NCBI GenBank assembly: GCA_031769625.1
Contig: JAUIMM010000015.1
Coordinates: forward strand, 28,922,501 to 28,986,500
Reading direction: 5' to 3'
Origin: Taudactylus pleione
Taxonomy: Eukaryota; Chordata; Amphibia; Anura; Myobatrachidae
DNA length: 64,000 nt
Positions 15,201-30,200 of this stretch are shown here, in pieces. The position numbers were made by a program, and so were the translations under genes. The notes below the pieces were generated by a model. It saw only the letters and a program-made list of their open reading frames with translations, was not told the origin of the DNA and made no database searches. Numbering within the stretch: position 1 is the stretch's first letter; each line of letters begins with the position of its first letter.

Positions 15201-18200
15201 ATGGGAGCTGGAGACAGCAGTAAGTTCTGCAGACAACGCTGTGTGTCGGTGATATCGCTGGGAGCTCTAGACAGCAGTAAATTCTGCAGGCAGCGCTGTG
15301 TATTGGTGATATCGCTGGGAGCTGGTAACAGCAGTAAGTTCTGCAGGCAGCGCTGTGTGTTGGTGACAGCGCTGGGAGCTGGAGACAGCAGTAAGTTCTG
15401 CAGGCAGCACTGTGTGTTGGTGACAGTGATGGGAGCTGGTAACAGCAGTAAATTCTGCATGCAGCGCTGTGTTTTGGTGACAGTGATGGGAGCTGGTAAC
15501 AGTAGTAAGTTCTGCAGGCAGCGCTTTGTGTTGGTGACAGTGATGGGAGCTGGTAACAGCGATAAGTTCTGCAGGGAGCGCTGTGTGTTGGTGACAGTGA
15601 TGGGAGCTGGTAACAGCAGTAAGTTTTGCAGGCAGCACTGTGTGTTGGTGACAGCGCTGGGAGCTGAAGACAGCAGTAAGTTCTGCAGGCAGGGCTATGT
15701 GTTGGTGATATCGCTGGGAGCTGGATACCGCAGTAAGTTCTGCAGGCAGTGCTGTGTGTTGGTGATATCGCTGGGAGCTGGATATCGCAGTAATTTCTGC
15801 AGGCAGTGCTGTGTGTTGGTGATATCGCTGGGAGCTGGTAACAGCAGTAAGCTCTACAGGCACCGCTGTGTGTTGGTGACAGTGATGGGAGCTGGAGACA
15901 GCAGTAAGTTCTGCAGGCAGCACTGTGTGTTGGTGACAGTGATGGGAGCTGGAGACAGCAGTAAGTTCTGCAGGCAGCACTGTGTGTTGGTGACAGTGAT
16001 GGGAGCTGGAGACAGCAGTAAATTCTGCAGGCAGTGCTGTGTGTTGGTGACAGTGATGGGAGCTGGTAACAGCAGTATGTTCTGCAGGCAGCGCTGTGTG
16101 TTGGTGACAGTGATGGGAGCTGGAGACAGCAGTAAATTCTGCAGGCAGCGCTGTGTGTTGGTGACAGTGATGGGAGCTGGTAACAGCAGTATGTTCTGCA
16201 GGCAGCGCTGTGTGTTGGTGACAGCGCTGGGAGTTGATAACAGAAGTAAGTTCTGCAGGCAATGCTGTATGTTGGTGGCAGCGCTGGGAGCTGGCGACAG
16301 CAGGAAGTTCTGCAGGCAGCGCTGTGTGTTGGTGATATCGCTGGGAGCTGGTAACACCAGTAAGTTCTGCAGGCAGCGCTGTGTGTTGGTGACAGTGATG
16401 GGAGCTGGAGACAGCAGTAAGTTCTGCAGGCAGCGCTGTGTGTTGGTGACAGTGATGGGAGCTGGAGACAGCAGTAAGTTCTGCAGGCAGCGCTGTGTGT
16501 TGGTGACAGTGATGGGAGCTGGTAACAGCAGTAAGTTCTGCAGGCAGCGCTGTGTGTTGTTGACAGCGCTGGGAGTTGATAACAGCAGTAAGTACTGCAG
16601 GTAGCGCTGTATGTTGGTGACAGCGCTGGAAGCTGGAGACAGCAGTAAGGTCTGCAGGCAGCGCAGTTTGTTGGCGACATCGCTGCGAGATGGTAACAGC
16701 AGAAAGTTTTGCAGGCAGCACTGTGTGTTGGTGATATCGCTGGGAGCTGGAGACAGCAGTAAGTTCTGCAGGCAGCCCTGGGTGTTGGTGACAGTGATGG
16801 GAGCTGGTAACAGCAGTAAGTTTTGCAGGCAGCACTGTGTGTTCGTGACAGCGCTGGGAGCTGGTAACAGCAGTAAGTTCTGCAGGCAGCACAGGGTGTT
16901 GGTGACAGTGATGGGAGCTGGTAACAGTGATAAGTTCTGCAGGCAGCGCTGTGTGTTGGCGACAGTGATGGGAGCTGGTAACAGCAGTAAATTCTGCAGG
17001 TAGCGCTGTGTGTTGGTGATATCGCTGGGAGCTGGAGACAGCAGTAAGTTCTGCAGGCACTGCTGTGAATTGGTGATATCGCTGGAAGCTGGTAACAGCA
17101 GTAAGTTCTGCAGGCAGCGCTGTGTGTTAGTGATATCACTGGGTACTGGAGACAGCAGTAAGTTCTGCAGGCAGCGCTGTGTGTTGGTGATATCGCTGGG
17201 AGCTGGAGACCGCAGTAAGTTCTCCAGGCAGCGCTGTGTGTTGGTGATATCGCTGGGAACTGGTAACAGCAGTAAGTTCTGCAGGCAGTGCTGTGTGTTG
17301 GTGACAGCACTGGGAGCTGGAGACAGCAGTAAGTTCTGCAGGCAGTACTGTGTGTTGGTGATAATGCTGGGAGCTGGATATTGCAGTAAGTTCTGCAGAC
17401 AGCGCTGTGTGTTGGTGATATCGCTGGGAGCTGGAGACCGCAGTAAGTTCTGCAGGCAGCGCTGTGTGTTGGTGATATCGCTGGGAACTGGTAACAGCAG
17501 TAAGTTCTGCAGGCAGTGCTGTTTGTTGGTGACAGTGATGGGAGCTGGAGGCAGCAGTAAGTTCTGCATGCAGCGCTGTGTGTTGGTGACAGTGATGGGT
17601 GCAGGAGACAGCAGTAAGTTCTGCAGACAGCGCTGTGTGTTGGTGATATTGCTGGGAGCTGGAGACATCAGTAAATTCTGCAGGCAGCGCTGTGTGTTGG
17701 TGACAGCGCTTGGAGTTGTTAATAGCAGTAAGTTCTACTGGCAGTGCTGTGTGTTGGTGATATCGCTGGGAGCTGGAGACAGCAGTAAGTTCTGCAGACA
17801 GCGCTGTGTGTTGGTGACAGTGAAGGTAGCAGGAGACAGCAGTAAGTTCTGCAGACAGCCCTGTGTGTTCGTGACAGTGATGGGAGCTGGAGACAAAAGT
17901 AAGTTCTGCAGGCAGCGCTGTGTGTTCGTGACAGCGCTGGGAGCTGGTAACAGCAGTAAGTTCTGCAGGCAGCACTGGGTGTTGGTGACAGTGATGGGAG
18001 CTGGTAACAGTGATAAGTTCTGCAGGCAGCGCTGTGTGTTGGCGACAGTGATGGGAGCTGGAAACAGCAGTAAGTTCTGCAGGTAGTGCTGTGTGTTGGT
18101 GATATCGCTGGAAGTTGGTAACAGCGATAAGTTCTGCAGGCAGTGCTGTGTGTTGGTGACAGTGATGGGAGCTGCAGACAGCAGTAAGTTCTGCAGGCGG

Positions 18201-21200
18201 CGCTGTGTGTTGGTGATATCGCTGGTAGCTGGAAGCGCTGTGTGTTGGTGATATCACTGGGAGCTGGAGATAGCAGTAAGTTCTGCAGGCAGCGCTCTGT
18301 GTTGGTGACAGCGCTGGGAGTAGGTAAAAGCAGTAAGTTCTGCAGGTAGCGCTGTGTGTTGGTGACAGTGATGGGAGCTGGAGACAGCAGTAAGTTCTGC
18401 AGGCAGCGCTTTGTGTTGATGATAACGCTGGGAGCTGGAGATAGCAGTAAGTTCTGCAGGCTGTGCTGTGTGTTGGTGATATCGCTGGGAGCTGGAGATA
18501 GCGGTAAGTTCTGCAGGCTGTGCTGTGTTTTGGTTACAGCACTGGGAGTTAGTAACAGCAGTTAGTTCTGCAGGCAGTGCTGTGTGTTGGTGACAGTGAT
18601 GGGAGCTGGAGACAGCAGTAAATTCTGCAGACAACGCTGTGTGTCGGTGATATCGCTGGGAGCTCTAGACAGCAGTAAATTCTGGAGGCAGCGCTGTGTA
18701 TTGGTGATATCGCTGGTAACAGCAGTTAGTTCTGCAGGCAGCGCTGTGTGTTGGTGACAGCGCTGGGAGCTGGAGACAGCAGTAAGTTCTGCAGGCAGCA
18801 CTGTGTGTGTTGGTGACAGTGATGGGAGCTGGTAACAGCAGTAAATTCTGCATGCAGCGCTGTGTTTTGGTGACAGTGATGGGAGCTGGTAACAGCAGTA
18901 AGTTCTGCAGGCAGCGCTTTGTGTTGGTGACAGTTATGGGAGCTGGTAACAGCGATAAGTTCTGCAGGGAGCGCTGTATGTTGGTGACAGTGATGGGAGC
19001 TGGTAAGAGCAGTAAGTTTTGCAGGCAGCACTGTGTGTTGGTGACAGCGCTGGGAGCTGAAGACAGCAGTAAGTTCTGCAGGCAGCGCTATGTGTTGGTG
19101 ATATCGCTGGGAGCTGGATACCGCAGTAAGTTCTGCAGGCAGTGCTGTGTGTTGGTGATATCGCTGGGAGCTGGATATCGCAGTAAGTTCTGCAGGCAGC
19201 GCTGTGTGTTGGTGATATCGCTGGGAGCTGGTAACAGCAGTAAGCTCTACAGGCACCGCTGTGTGTTGCTGACAGTGATGGGAGCTGGAGACAGCAGTAA
19301 GTTCTACAGGCAGCACTGTGTGTTGGTGACAGTGATGGGAGCTGGAGACAGTAGTAAGTTCTGCAGGCAGCACTGTGTGTTGGTGACAGTGATGGGAGCT
19401 GGAGACAGCAGTAAATTCTGCAGGCAGCGCTGTGTGTTGGTGACAGTGATGGGAGCTGGTAACAGCAGTATGTTCTGCAGGCAGCGCTGTGTGTTGGTGA
19501 CAGCGCTGGGAGTTGATAACAGAAGTAAGTTCTGCAGGCAACGCTGTATGTTGGTGGCAGCGCTGGGAGCTGGAGACAGCAGGAAGTTCTGCAGGCAGCG
19601 CTGTGTGTTGGTGATATCGCTGGGAGCTGGTAACACCAGTAAGTTGTGCAGGCAGCGCTGTGTGTTGGTGACAGTGATGGGAGCTGGAGACAGCAGTAAG
19701 TTCTGCAGGCAGCGCTGTGTGTTGGTGACAGTGATGGGAGCTGGAGACAGCAGTAAGTTCTGCAGGCAGCGCTGTGTGTTGGTGACAGTGATGGGAGCTG
19801 GTAACAGCAGTAAGTTCTGCAGGCAGCGCTGTGTGTTGTTGACAGCGCTGGGAGTTGGTAACAGCAGTATGTACTGCAGGTAGCGCTGTATGTTGGTGAC
19901 AGCGCTGGAAGCTGGAGACAGCAGTAAGGTCTGCAGGCAGCGCAGTTTGTTGGCGACATCGCTGCGAGATGGTAACAGCAGAAAGTTTTGCAGGCAGCGC
20001 TGTGTGTTGGTGATATCGCTGGGAGCTGGAGACAGCAGTAAGTTCTGCAGGCAGCCCTGGGTGTTGGTGACAGTGATGGGAGCTGGTAACAGCAGTAAGT
20101 TTTGCAGGCAGTACTGTGTGTTGGTGGTAATGCTGGGAGCTGGATATTGTAAGTTCTGCAGGCAGCGCTTTGTGTTGGTGATATCGCTGGGAGCTGGAGA
20201 CAGCAGTAAGTTCTGCAGGCAGCGCTGTGTGTTGGTGACAGCGCTGGGACCTGGAGACAGCAGTATGTTCTACAGGCAGCACTGTGTGTTGGTGACAGTT
20301 ATGGGAGATGATAACAGGAGTAAGTTCTGCAGGCAGCGCTGTGTGTTGGTGACAGTGATGGGAGCTGGTAACAGCAGTAAGTTCTGCAGGCAGCGCTGTG
20401 TATTGGTGATATCGCTGGAAGTTGGTAACAGCGATAAGTTCTGCAGGCAGTGCTGTGTGTTGGTGACAGTGATGGGAGCTGCAGACAGCAGTAAGTTCTG
20501 CAGGCGGCGCTGTGTGTTGGTGATATCGCTGGTAGCTGGAAGCGCTGTGTGTTGGTGATATCACTGGGAGCTGGAGATAGCAGTAAGTTCTGCAGGCAGC
20601 GCTCTGTGTTGGTGACAGCGCTGGGAGTTGGTAAAAGCAGTAAGTTCTGCAGGTAGCGCTGTGTGTTGGTGACAGTGATGGGAGCTGGAGACAGCAGTAA
20701 GTTCTGCAGGCAGCGCTTTGTGTTGATGATAACGCTGGGAGCTGGAGACAGCAGTAAGTTCTGCAGGCTGTGCTGTGTGTTGGTGATATCGCTGGGAGCT
20801 GGAGATAGCGGTAAGTTCTGCAGGCTGTGCTGTGTGTTGGTTACAGCACTGGGAGTTAGTAACAGCAGTTAGTTCTGCAGGCAGTGCTGTGTGTTGGTGA
20901 CAGTGTTGGGAGCTGGAGACAGCAGTAAATTCTGCAGACAACGCTGTGTGTCGGTGATATCGCTGGGAGCTCTAGACAGCAGTAAATTCTGCAGGCAGCG
21001 CTGTGTATTGGTGATATCGCTGGGAGCTGGTAACAGCAGTAAGTTCTGCAGGCAGCGCTGTGTGTTGGTGACAGCGCTGGGAGCTGGAGACAGCAGTAAG
21101 TTCTGCAGGCAGCACTGTGTGTTGGTGACAGTGATGGGAGCTGGTAACAGCAGTAAATTCTGCATGCAGCGCTGTGTTTTGGTGACAGTGATGGGAGCTG

Positions 21201-24200
21201 GTAACAGCAGTAAGTTCTGCAGGCAGCGCTTTGTGTTGGTGACAGTTATGGGAGCTGGTAACAGCGATAAGTTCTGCAGGGAGCGCTGTATGTTGGTGAC
21301 AGTGATGGGAGCTGGTAAGAGCAGTAAGTTTTGCAGGCAGCACTGTGTGTTGGTGACAGCGCTGGGAGCTGAAGACAGCAGTAAGTTCTGCAGGCAGCGC
21401 TATGTGTTGGTGATATCGCTGGGAGCTGGATACCGCAGTAAGTTCTGCAGGCAGTGCTGTGTGTTGGTGATATCGCTGGGAGCTGGATATCGCAGTAAGT
21501 TCTGCAGGCAGCGCTGTGTGTTGGTGATATCGCTGGGAGCTGGTAACAGCAGTAAGCTCTACAGGCACCGCTGTGTGTTGCTGACAGTGATGGGAGCTGG
21601 AGACAGCAGTAAGTTCTACAGGCAGCACTGTGTGTTGGTGACAGTGATGGGAGCTGGAGACAGCAGTAAGTTCTGCAGGCAGCACTGTGTGTTGGTGACA
21701 GTGATGGGAGCTGGAGACAGCAGTAAATTCTGCAGGCAGCGCTGTGTGTTGGTGACAGTGATGGGAGCTGGTAACAGCAGTATGTTCTGCAGGCAGCGCT
21801 GTGTGTTGGTGACAGCGCTGGGAGTTCATAACAGAAGTAAGTTCTGCAGGCAACGCTGTATGTTGGTGGCAGCGCTGGGAGCTGGAGACAGCAGGAAGTT
21901 CTGCAGGCAGCGCTGTGTGTTGGTGATATCGCTGGGAGCTGGTAACACCAGTAAGTTGTGCAGGCAGCGCTGTTTGTTGGTGACAGTGATGGGAGCTGGA
22001 GACAGCAGTAAGTTCTGCAGGCAGCGCTGTGTGTTGGTGACAGTGATGGGAGCTGGAGACAGCAGTAAGTTCTGCAGGCAGCGCTGTGTGTTGGTGACAG
22101 TGATGGGAGCTGGTAACAGCAGTAAGTTCTGCAGGCAGCGCTGTGTGTTGTTGACAGCGCTGGGAGTTGGTAACAGCAGTAAGTACTGCAGGTAGCGCTG
22201 TATGTTGGTGACAGCGCTGGAAGCTGGAGACAGCAGTAAGGTCTGCAGGCAGCGCAGTTTGTTGGCGACATCGCTGCGAGATGGTAACAGCAGAAAGTTT
22301 TGCAGGCAGCACTGTGTGTTGGTGATATCGCTGGGAGCTGGAGACAGCAGTAAGTTCTGCAGGCAGCCCTGGGTGTTGGTGACAGTGATGGGAGCTGGTA
22401 ACAGCAGAAAGTTTTGCAGGCAGCACTATGTGTTCGTGACAGCGCTGGGAGCTGGTAACAGCAGTAAGTTCTGCAGGCAGCACAGGGTGTTGGTGACAGT
22501 GATGGGAGCTGGTAACAGTGATAAGTTCTGCAGGCAGCGCTGTGTGTTGGCGACAGTGATGGGAGCTGGTAACAGCAGTAAATTCTGCAGGTAGCGCTGT
22601 GTGTTGGTGATATCGCTGGGAGCTGGAGACAGCAGTAAGTTCTGCAGGCACTGCTGTGAATTGGTGATATCGCTGGAAGCTGGTAACAGCAGTAAGTTCT
22701 GCAGGCAGCACTGTGTGTTGGTGATATCACTGGGTACTGGAGACAGCAGTAAGTTCTGCAGGCAGCGCTGTGTGTTGGTGATATCGCTGGGAGCTGGAGA
22801 CCGCAGTAAGTTCTGCAGGCAGCGCTGTGTGTTGGTGATATCGCTGGGAACTGGTAACAGCAGTAAGTTCTGCAGGCAGTGCTGTGTGTTGGTGACAGCA
22901 CTGGGAGCTGGAGACAGCAGTAAGTTCTGCAGGCAGTACTGTGTGTTGGTGATAATGCTGGGAGCTGGATATTGCAGTAAGTTCTGCAGGCAGCGCTGTG
23001 TGGTGGTGATATCGCTGGCAGCTGGTAACAGAAGTAAGGTCTGCAGGCAGCACTGTTTGTTGGTGACAGTGATGGGAGCTGGAGGCAGCAGTAAGTTCTG
23101 CATGCAGCGCTGTGTGTTGATGACAGTGATGGGAGCAGGAGACAGCAGTAAGTTCTGCAGACAGCACTGTGTGTTGGTGATATTGCTTGGAGCTGGAGAC
23201 AGCAGTAAATTCTGCAGGCAGCACTGTGTGTTGGTGACAGCGCTGGGGGTTGTTAATAGCAGTAAGTTCTACTGGCAGTGCTGTGTGTTGGTGATATCGC
23301 TGGGAGCTGGAGACAGCAGTAAGTTCTGCAGACAGCGCTGTGTGTTGGTGACAGTGAAGGTAGCAGGAGACAGCAGTAAGTTCTGCAGACAGCGCTGTGT
23401 GTTGGTGATATCAGTGGGAGCAGGAGACAGCAGTAAGTTCTGCAGGCAGCCCTGTGTGTTGGTGACAGTGATGGGAGCTGGAGACAAAAGTAAGTTCTGC
23501 AGGCAGCGCTGTGTGTTCGTGACAGCGCTGGGAGCTGGTAACAGCAGTAAGTTCTGCAGGCAGCACTGGGTGTTGGTGACAGTGATGGGAGCTGGTAACA
23601 GTGATAAGTTCTGCAGGCAGCGCTGTGTGTTGGCGACAGTGATGGGAGCTGGAAACAGCAGTAAGTTCTGCAGGTAGTGCTGTGTGTTGGTGATATCGCT
23701 GGGAGCTGGAGACAGCAGTAAGTTCTGCAGGCAGCGGTGTGTATTGGTGATATCGCTGGTAGCTGGTAACAGCAGTAAGTTCTGCAGGCAGCGCTGTGTG
23801 ATGCTGACAGCACTGGGCGCTGGAGACAGCAGTAAGTTCTGCAGGCAGCGCTGTGTATTGGTGATATCGCTGGAAGTTGGTAACAGCGATAAGTTCTGCA
23901 GGCAGTGCTGTGTGTTGGTGACAGTGATGGGAGCTGCAGACAGCAGTAAGTTCTGCAGGCAGCGCTCTGTGTTGGTGACAGCGCTGGGAGTTGGAAAAAG
24001 CAGTAAGTTCTGCAGGTAGCGCTGTGTGTTGGTGACAGTGATGGGAGCTGGAGACAGCAGTAAGTTCTGCAGGCAGCGCTTTGTGTTGATGATATCGCTG
24101 GGAGCTGGAGACAGCAGTAAGTTCTGCAGGCTGTGCTGTGTGTTGGTGATATCGCTGGGAGCTGGAGATAGCGGTAAGTTCTGCAGGCAGTGCTGTGTGT

Positions 24201-27200
24201 TGGTTACAGCGCTGGGAGATAGTAACAGCAGTTAGTTATGCAGGCAGTGCTGTGTGTTGGTGACAGTGATGGGAGCTGGAGACAGCAGTAAGTTCTGCAG
24301 ACAACGCTGTGTGTCGGTGATATCGCTGGGAGCTCTAGACAGCAGTAAATTCTGCAGGCAGCGCTGTGTATTGGTGATATCGCTGGGAGCTGGTAACAGC
24401 AGTAAGTTCTGCAGGCAGCGCTGTGTGTTGGTGACAGCGCTGGGAGCTGGAGACAGCAGTAAGTTCTGCAGGCAGCACTGTGTGTTGGTGACAGTGATGG
24501 GAGCTGGTAACAGCAGTAAATTCTGCATGCAGCGCTGTGTTTTGGTGACAGTGATGGGAGCTGGTAACAGCAGTAAGTTCTGCAGGCAGCGCTTTGTGTT
24601 GGTGACAGTGATGGGAGCTGGTAACAGCGATAAGTTCTGCAGGGAGCGCTGTGTGTTGGTGACAGTGATGGGAGCTGGTAACAGCAGTAAGTTTTGCAGG
24701 CAGCACTGTGTGTTGGTGAAAGCGCTGGGAGCTGAAGACAGCAGTAAGTTCTGCAGGCAGGGCTATGTGTTGGTGATATCGCTGGGAGCTGGATACCGCA
24801 GTAAGTTCTGCAGGCAGTGCTGTGTGTTGGTGATATCGCTGGGAGCTGGATATCGCAGTAATTTCTGCAGGCAGCGCTGTGTGTTGGTGATATCGCTGGG
24901 AGCTGGTAACAGCAGTAAGCTCTACAGGCACCGCTGTGTGTTGGTGACAGTGATGGGAGCTGGAGACAGCAGTAAGTTCTGCAGGCAGCACTGTGTGTTG
25001 GTGACAGTGATGGGAGCTGGAGACAGCAGTAAGTTCTGCAGGCAGCACTGTGTGTTGGTGACAGTGATGGGAGCTGGAGACAGCAGTAAATTCTGCAGGC
25101 AGCGCTGTGTGTTGGTGACAGTGATGGGAGCTGGTAACAGCAGTATGTTCTGCAGGCAGCGCTGTGTGTTGGTGACAGTGATGGGAGCTGGAGACAGCAG
25201 TAAATTCTGCAGGCAGCGCTGTGTGTTGGTGATAGTGATGGGAGCTGGTAACAGCAGTATGTTCTGCAGGCAGCGCTGTGTGTTGGTGACAGCGCTGGGA
25301 GTTGATAACAGAAGTAAGTTCTGCAGGCAATGCTGTATGTTGGTGGCAGCGCTGGGAGCTGGCGACAGCAGGAAGTTCTGCAGGCAGCGCTGTGTGTTGG
25401 TGATATCGCTGGGAGCTGGTAACACCAGTAAGTTCTGCAGGCAGCGCTGTGTGTTGGTGACAGTGATGGGAGCTGGAGACAGCAGTAAGTTCTGCAGGCA
25501 GCGCTGTGTGTTGGTGACAGTGATGGGAGCTGGAGACAGCAGTAAGTTCTGCAGGCAGCGCTGTGTGTTGGTGACAGTGATGGGAGCTGGTAACAGCAGT
25601 AAGTTCTGCAGGCAGCGCTGTGTGTTGTTGACAGCGCTGGGAGTTGATAACAGCAGTAAGTACTGCAGGTAGCGCTGTATGTTGGTGACAGCGCTGGAAG
25701 CTGGAGACAGCAGTAAGGTCTGCAGGCAGCGCAGTTTGTTGGCGACATCGCTGCGAGATGGTAACAGCAGAAAGTTTTGCAGGCAGCACTGTGTGTTGGT
25801 GATATCGCTGGGAGCTGGAGACAGCAGTAAGTTCTGCAGGCAGCCCTGGGTGTTGGTGACAGTGATGGGAGCTGGTAACAGCAGTAAGTTTTGCAGGCAG
25901 CACTGTGTGTTCGTGACAGCGCTGGGAGCTGGTAACAGCAGTAAGTTCTGCAGGCAGCACAGGGTGTTGGTGACAGTGATGGGAGCTGGTAACAGTGATA
26001 AGTTCTGCAGGCAGCGCTGTGTGTTGGCGACAGTGATGGGAGCTGGTAACAGCAGTAAATTCTGCAGGTAGCGCTGTGTGTTGGTGATATCGCTGGGAGC
26101 TGGAGACAGCAGTAAGTTCTGCAGGCACTGCTGTGAATTGGTGATATCGCTGGAAGCTGGTAACAGCAGTAAGTTCTGCAGGCAGCGCTGTGTGTTAGTG
26201 ATATCACTGGGTACTGGAGACAGCAGTAAGTTCTGCAGGCAGCGCTGTGTGTTGGTGATAATGCTGGGAGCTGGATATTGCAGTAAGTTCTGCAGGCAGC
26301 GCTGTGTGGTGGTGATATCGCTGGCAGCTGGTAACAGAAGTAAGGTCTGCAGGCAGCGCTGTTTGTTGGTGACAGTGATGGGAGCTGGAGGCAGCAGTAA
26401 GTTCTGCATGCAGCGCTGTGTGTTGGTGACAGTGATGGGAGCAGGAGACAGCAGTAAGTTCTGCAGACAGCGCTGTGTGTTGGTGATATTGCTGGGAGCT
26501 GGAGACATCAGTAAATTCTGCAGGCAGCGCTGTGTGTTGGTGACAGCGCTTGGAGTTGTTAATAGCAGTAAGTTCTACTGGCAGTGCTGTGTGTTGGTGA
26601 TATCGCTGGGAGCTGGAGACAGCAGTAAGTTCTGCAGACAGCGCTGTGTGTTGGTGACAGTGAAGGTAGCAGGAGACAGCAGTAAGTTCTGCAGACAGCC
26701 CTGTGTGTTCGTGACAGTGATGGGAGCTGGAGACAAAAGTAAGTTCTGCAGGCAGCGCTGTGTGTTCGTGACAGCGCTGGGAGCTGGTAACAGCAGTAAG
26801 TTCTGCAGGCAGCACTGGGTGTTGGTGACAGTGATGGGAGCTGGTAACAGTGATAAGTTCTGCAGGCAGCGCTGTGTGTTGGCGACAGTGATGGGAGCTG
26901 GAAACAGCAGTAAGTTCTGCAGGTAGTGCTGTGTGTTGGTGATATCGCTGGGAGCTGGAGACAGCAGTAAGTTCTGCAGGCAGCGGTGTGTATTGGTGAT
27001 ATCGCTGGTAGCTGGTAACAGCAGTAAGTTCTGCAGGCAGCGCTGTGTGATGCTGACAGCACTGGGCGCTGGAGACAGCAGTAACTTCTGCAGGCAGCGC
27101 TGTGTGTTGGCGATATCGCTGGCAGCTGGAGACAGCAGTAAGTTCTGCAGGCAGCGCTGTTTATTGGTGATATAGCTGGGAGCTGGAGACAGCAGTAAAT

Positions 27201-30200
27201 TCTGCAGGCAGCGCTGTGTGTTGGTGACAGTGCTGGGAGTTGTTAATAGCAGTAAGTTCTACAGGCAGCGCTGTGTGTTGGTGATATCGCTGGGAGCTGG
27301 AGACAGCAGTAAGTTCTGCAGACAGCGCTGTGTGTTGGTGACAGTGAAGGTAGCAGGAGACAGCAGTAAGTTCTGCAGACAGCGCTGTGTGTTGGTGATA
27401 TCAGTGGGAGCAGGAGACAGCAGTAAGTTCTGCAGGCAGCCCTGTGTGTAGGTGACAGTGATGGGAGCTGGAGACAAAAGTAAGTTCTGCAGGCAGCGCT
27501 GTGTGTTCGTGACAGCGCTGGGAGCTGGTAACAGCAGTAAGTTCTGCAGGCAGCACTGGGTGTTGGTGACAGTGATGGGAGCTGGTAACAGTGATAAGTT
27601 CTGCAGGCAGCGCTGTGTGTTGGCGACAGTGATGGGAGCTGGAAACAGCAGTAAGTTCTGCAGTTAGTGCTGTGTGTTGGTGATATCGCTGGGAGCTGGA
27701 GACAGCAGTAAGTTCTGCCGGCAGCGGTGTGTATTGGTGATATCGCTGGTAGCTGGTAACAGCAGTAAGTTCTGCAGGCAGCGCTGTGTGATGCTGACAG
27801 CACTGGGCGCTGGAGACAGCAGTAACTTCTGCAGGCAGTGCTGTGTGTTGGCGATATCGCTGGCAGCTGGAGACAGCAGTAAGTTCTGCAGGCAGCGCTG
27901 TTTATTGGTGATATTGCTGGGAGCTGGAGACAGCAGTAAATTCTGCAGGCAGCGCTGTGTGTTGGTGACAGTGCTGGGAGTTGTTAATAGCAGTAAGTAC
28001 TACAGGCAGCGCTGTGTGTTGGTGATATCGCTGGGAGCTGGAGACAGCAGTAAGTTCTGCAGGCAGCGCTGTGTGTTGGTGACAGTGATGGGAGCTGGTA
28101 ACAGCCGTAAGTTCTGCAGGCAGCACTGTGTATTGGTGATATCGCTGGAAGTTGGTAACAGCGATAAGTTCTACAGGCAGCGCTGTGTGTTGGTGATATC
28201 GCTGGGAGCTGGAGACAGCAGTAAGTTCTGCAGGCAGTGCTGTGTGTTGGTGATATCGCTGGGAGCTGGTAACAGTAGTAAGTTCTGCAGGCAGTACTGT
28301 GTGTTGGTGATATCGCTGGAAGCTGGTAACAGCAGTAAGTTCTGCAGGCAGCGCTGTGTATTGGTGATATCGCTGGAAGTTGGTAACAGCGATAAGTTCT
28401 GCAGGCAGTGCTATGTGTTGGTGACAGTGATGGGAGCTGCAGACAGCAGTAAGTTCTGCAGGCGGCGCTGTGTGTTGGTGATATCGCTGGTAGCTGGAAG
28501 CGCTGTGTGTTGGTGATATCACTGGGAGCTGGAGATAGCAGTAAGTTCTGCAGGCAGCGCTCTGTGTTGGTGACAGCGCTGGGAGTTGGTAAAAGCAGTA
28601 AGTTCTGCAGGTAGCGCTGTGTGTTGGCGACAGTGATGGGAGCTGGAGACAGCAGTAAGTTCTGCAGGCAGCGCTTTGTGTTGATGATATCGCTGGGAGC
28701 TGGAGACAGCAGTAAGTTCTGCAGGCTGTGCTGTGTGTTGGTGATATCGCTGGGAGCTGGAGAGCGGTAAGTTCTGCAGGCAGTGCTGTGTGTTGGTTAC
28801 AGCGCTGGGAGATAGTAACAGCAGTTAGTTATGCAGGCAGTGCTGTGTGTTGGTGTCAGTGATGGGAGCTGGAGACAGCAGTAAGTTCTGCAGACAACGC
28901 TGTGTGTCGGTGATATCGCTGGGAGCTCTAGACAGCAGTAAATTCTGCAGGCAGCGCTGTGTATTGGTGATATCGCTGGGAGCTGGTAACAGCAGTAAGT
29001 TCTGCAGGCAGCGCTGTGTGTTGGTGACAGCGCTGGGAGCTGGAGACAGCAGTAAGTTCTGCAGGCAGCACTGTGTGTTGGTGACAGTGATGGGAGCTGG
29101 TAACAGCAGTAAATTCTGCATGCAGCGCTGTGTTTTGGTGACAGTGATGGGAGCTGGTAACAGCAGTAAGTTCTGCAGGCAGCGCTTTGTGTTGGTGACA
29201 GTGATGGGAGCTGGTAACAGCGATAAGTTCTGCAGGGAGCGCTGTGTGTTGGTGACAGTGATGGGAGCTGGTAACAGCAGTAAGTTTTGCAGGCAGCACT
29301 GTGTGTTGGTGACAGCGCTGGGAGCTGAAGACAGCAGTAAGTTCTGCAGGCAGGGCTATGTGTTGGTGATATCGCTGGGAGCTGGATACCGCAGTAAGTT
29401 CTGCAGGCAGTGCTGTGTGTTGGTGATATCGCTGGGAGCTGGATATCGCAGTAATTTCTGCAGGCAGCGCTGTGTGTTGGTGATATCGCTGGGAGCTGGT
29501 AACAGCAGTAAGCTCTACAGGCACCGCTGTGTGTTGGTGACAGTGATGGGAGCTGGAGACAGCAGTAAGTTCTGCAGGCAGCACTGTGTGTTGGTGACAG
29601 TGATGGGAGCTGGAGACAGCAGTAAGTTCTGCAGGCAGCACTGTGTGTTGGTGACAGTGATGGGAGCTGGAGACAGCAGTAAATTCTGCAGGCAGCGCTG
29701 TGTGTTATTGACAGTGATGGGAGCTGGTAACAGCAGTATGTTCTGCAGGCAGCGCTGTGTGTTGGTGACAGCGCTGGGAGTTGATAACAGAAGTAAGTTA
29801 TGCAGGCAACGCTGTATGTTGGTGGCAGCGCTGGGAGCTGGAGACAGCAGGAAGTTCTGCAGGCAGCGCTGTGTGTTGGTGATATCGCTGGGAGCTGGTA
29901 ATACCAGTAAGTTCTGCAGGCAGCGCTGTGTGTTGGTGACAGTGATGGGAGCTGGAGACAGCAGTAAGTTCTGCAGGCAGCGCTGTGTGTTGGTGACAGT
30001 GATGGGAGCTGGAGACAGCAGTAAGTTCTGCAGGCAGCGCTGTGTGTTGGTGACAGTGATGGGAGCTGGTAACAGCAGTAAGTTCTGCAGGCAGCGCTGT
30101 GTGTTGTTGACAGCGCTGGGAGTTGGTAACAGCAGTAAGTAATGCAGGTAGCGCTGTATGTTGGTGACAGCGCTGGAAGCTGGAGACAGCAGTAAGGTCT

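Noticed and set aside
15136..17310. Minus-strand open frame of about 720 codons with a THSAACRTYCC-type repeat
   Set aside because: It is the complement of the 57-bp array. Equivalent frames exist in other phases and on the other strand, with no start context, domain or unique sequence.
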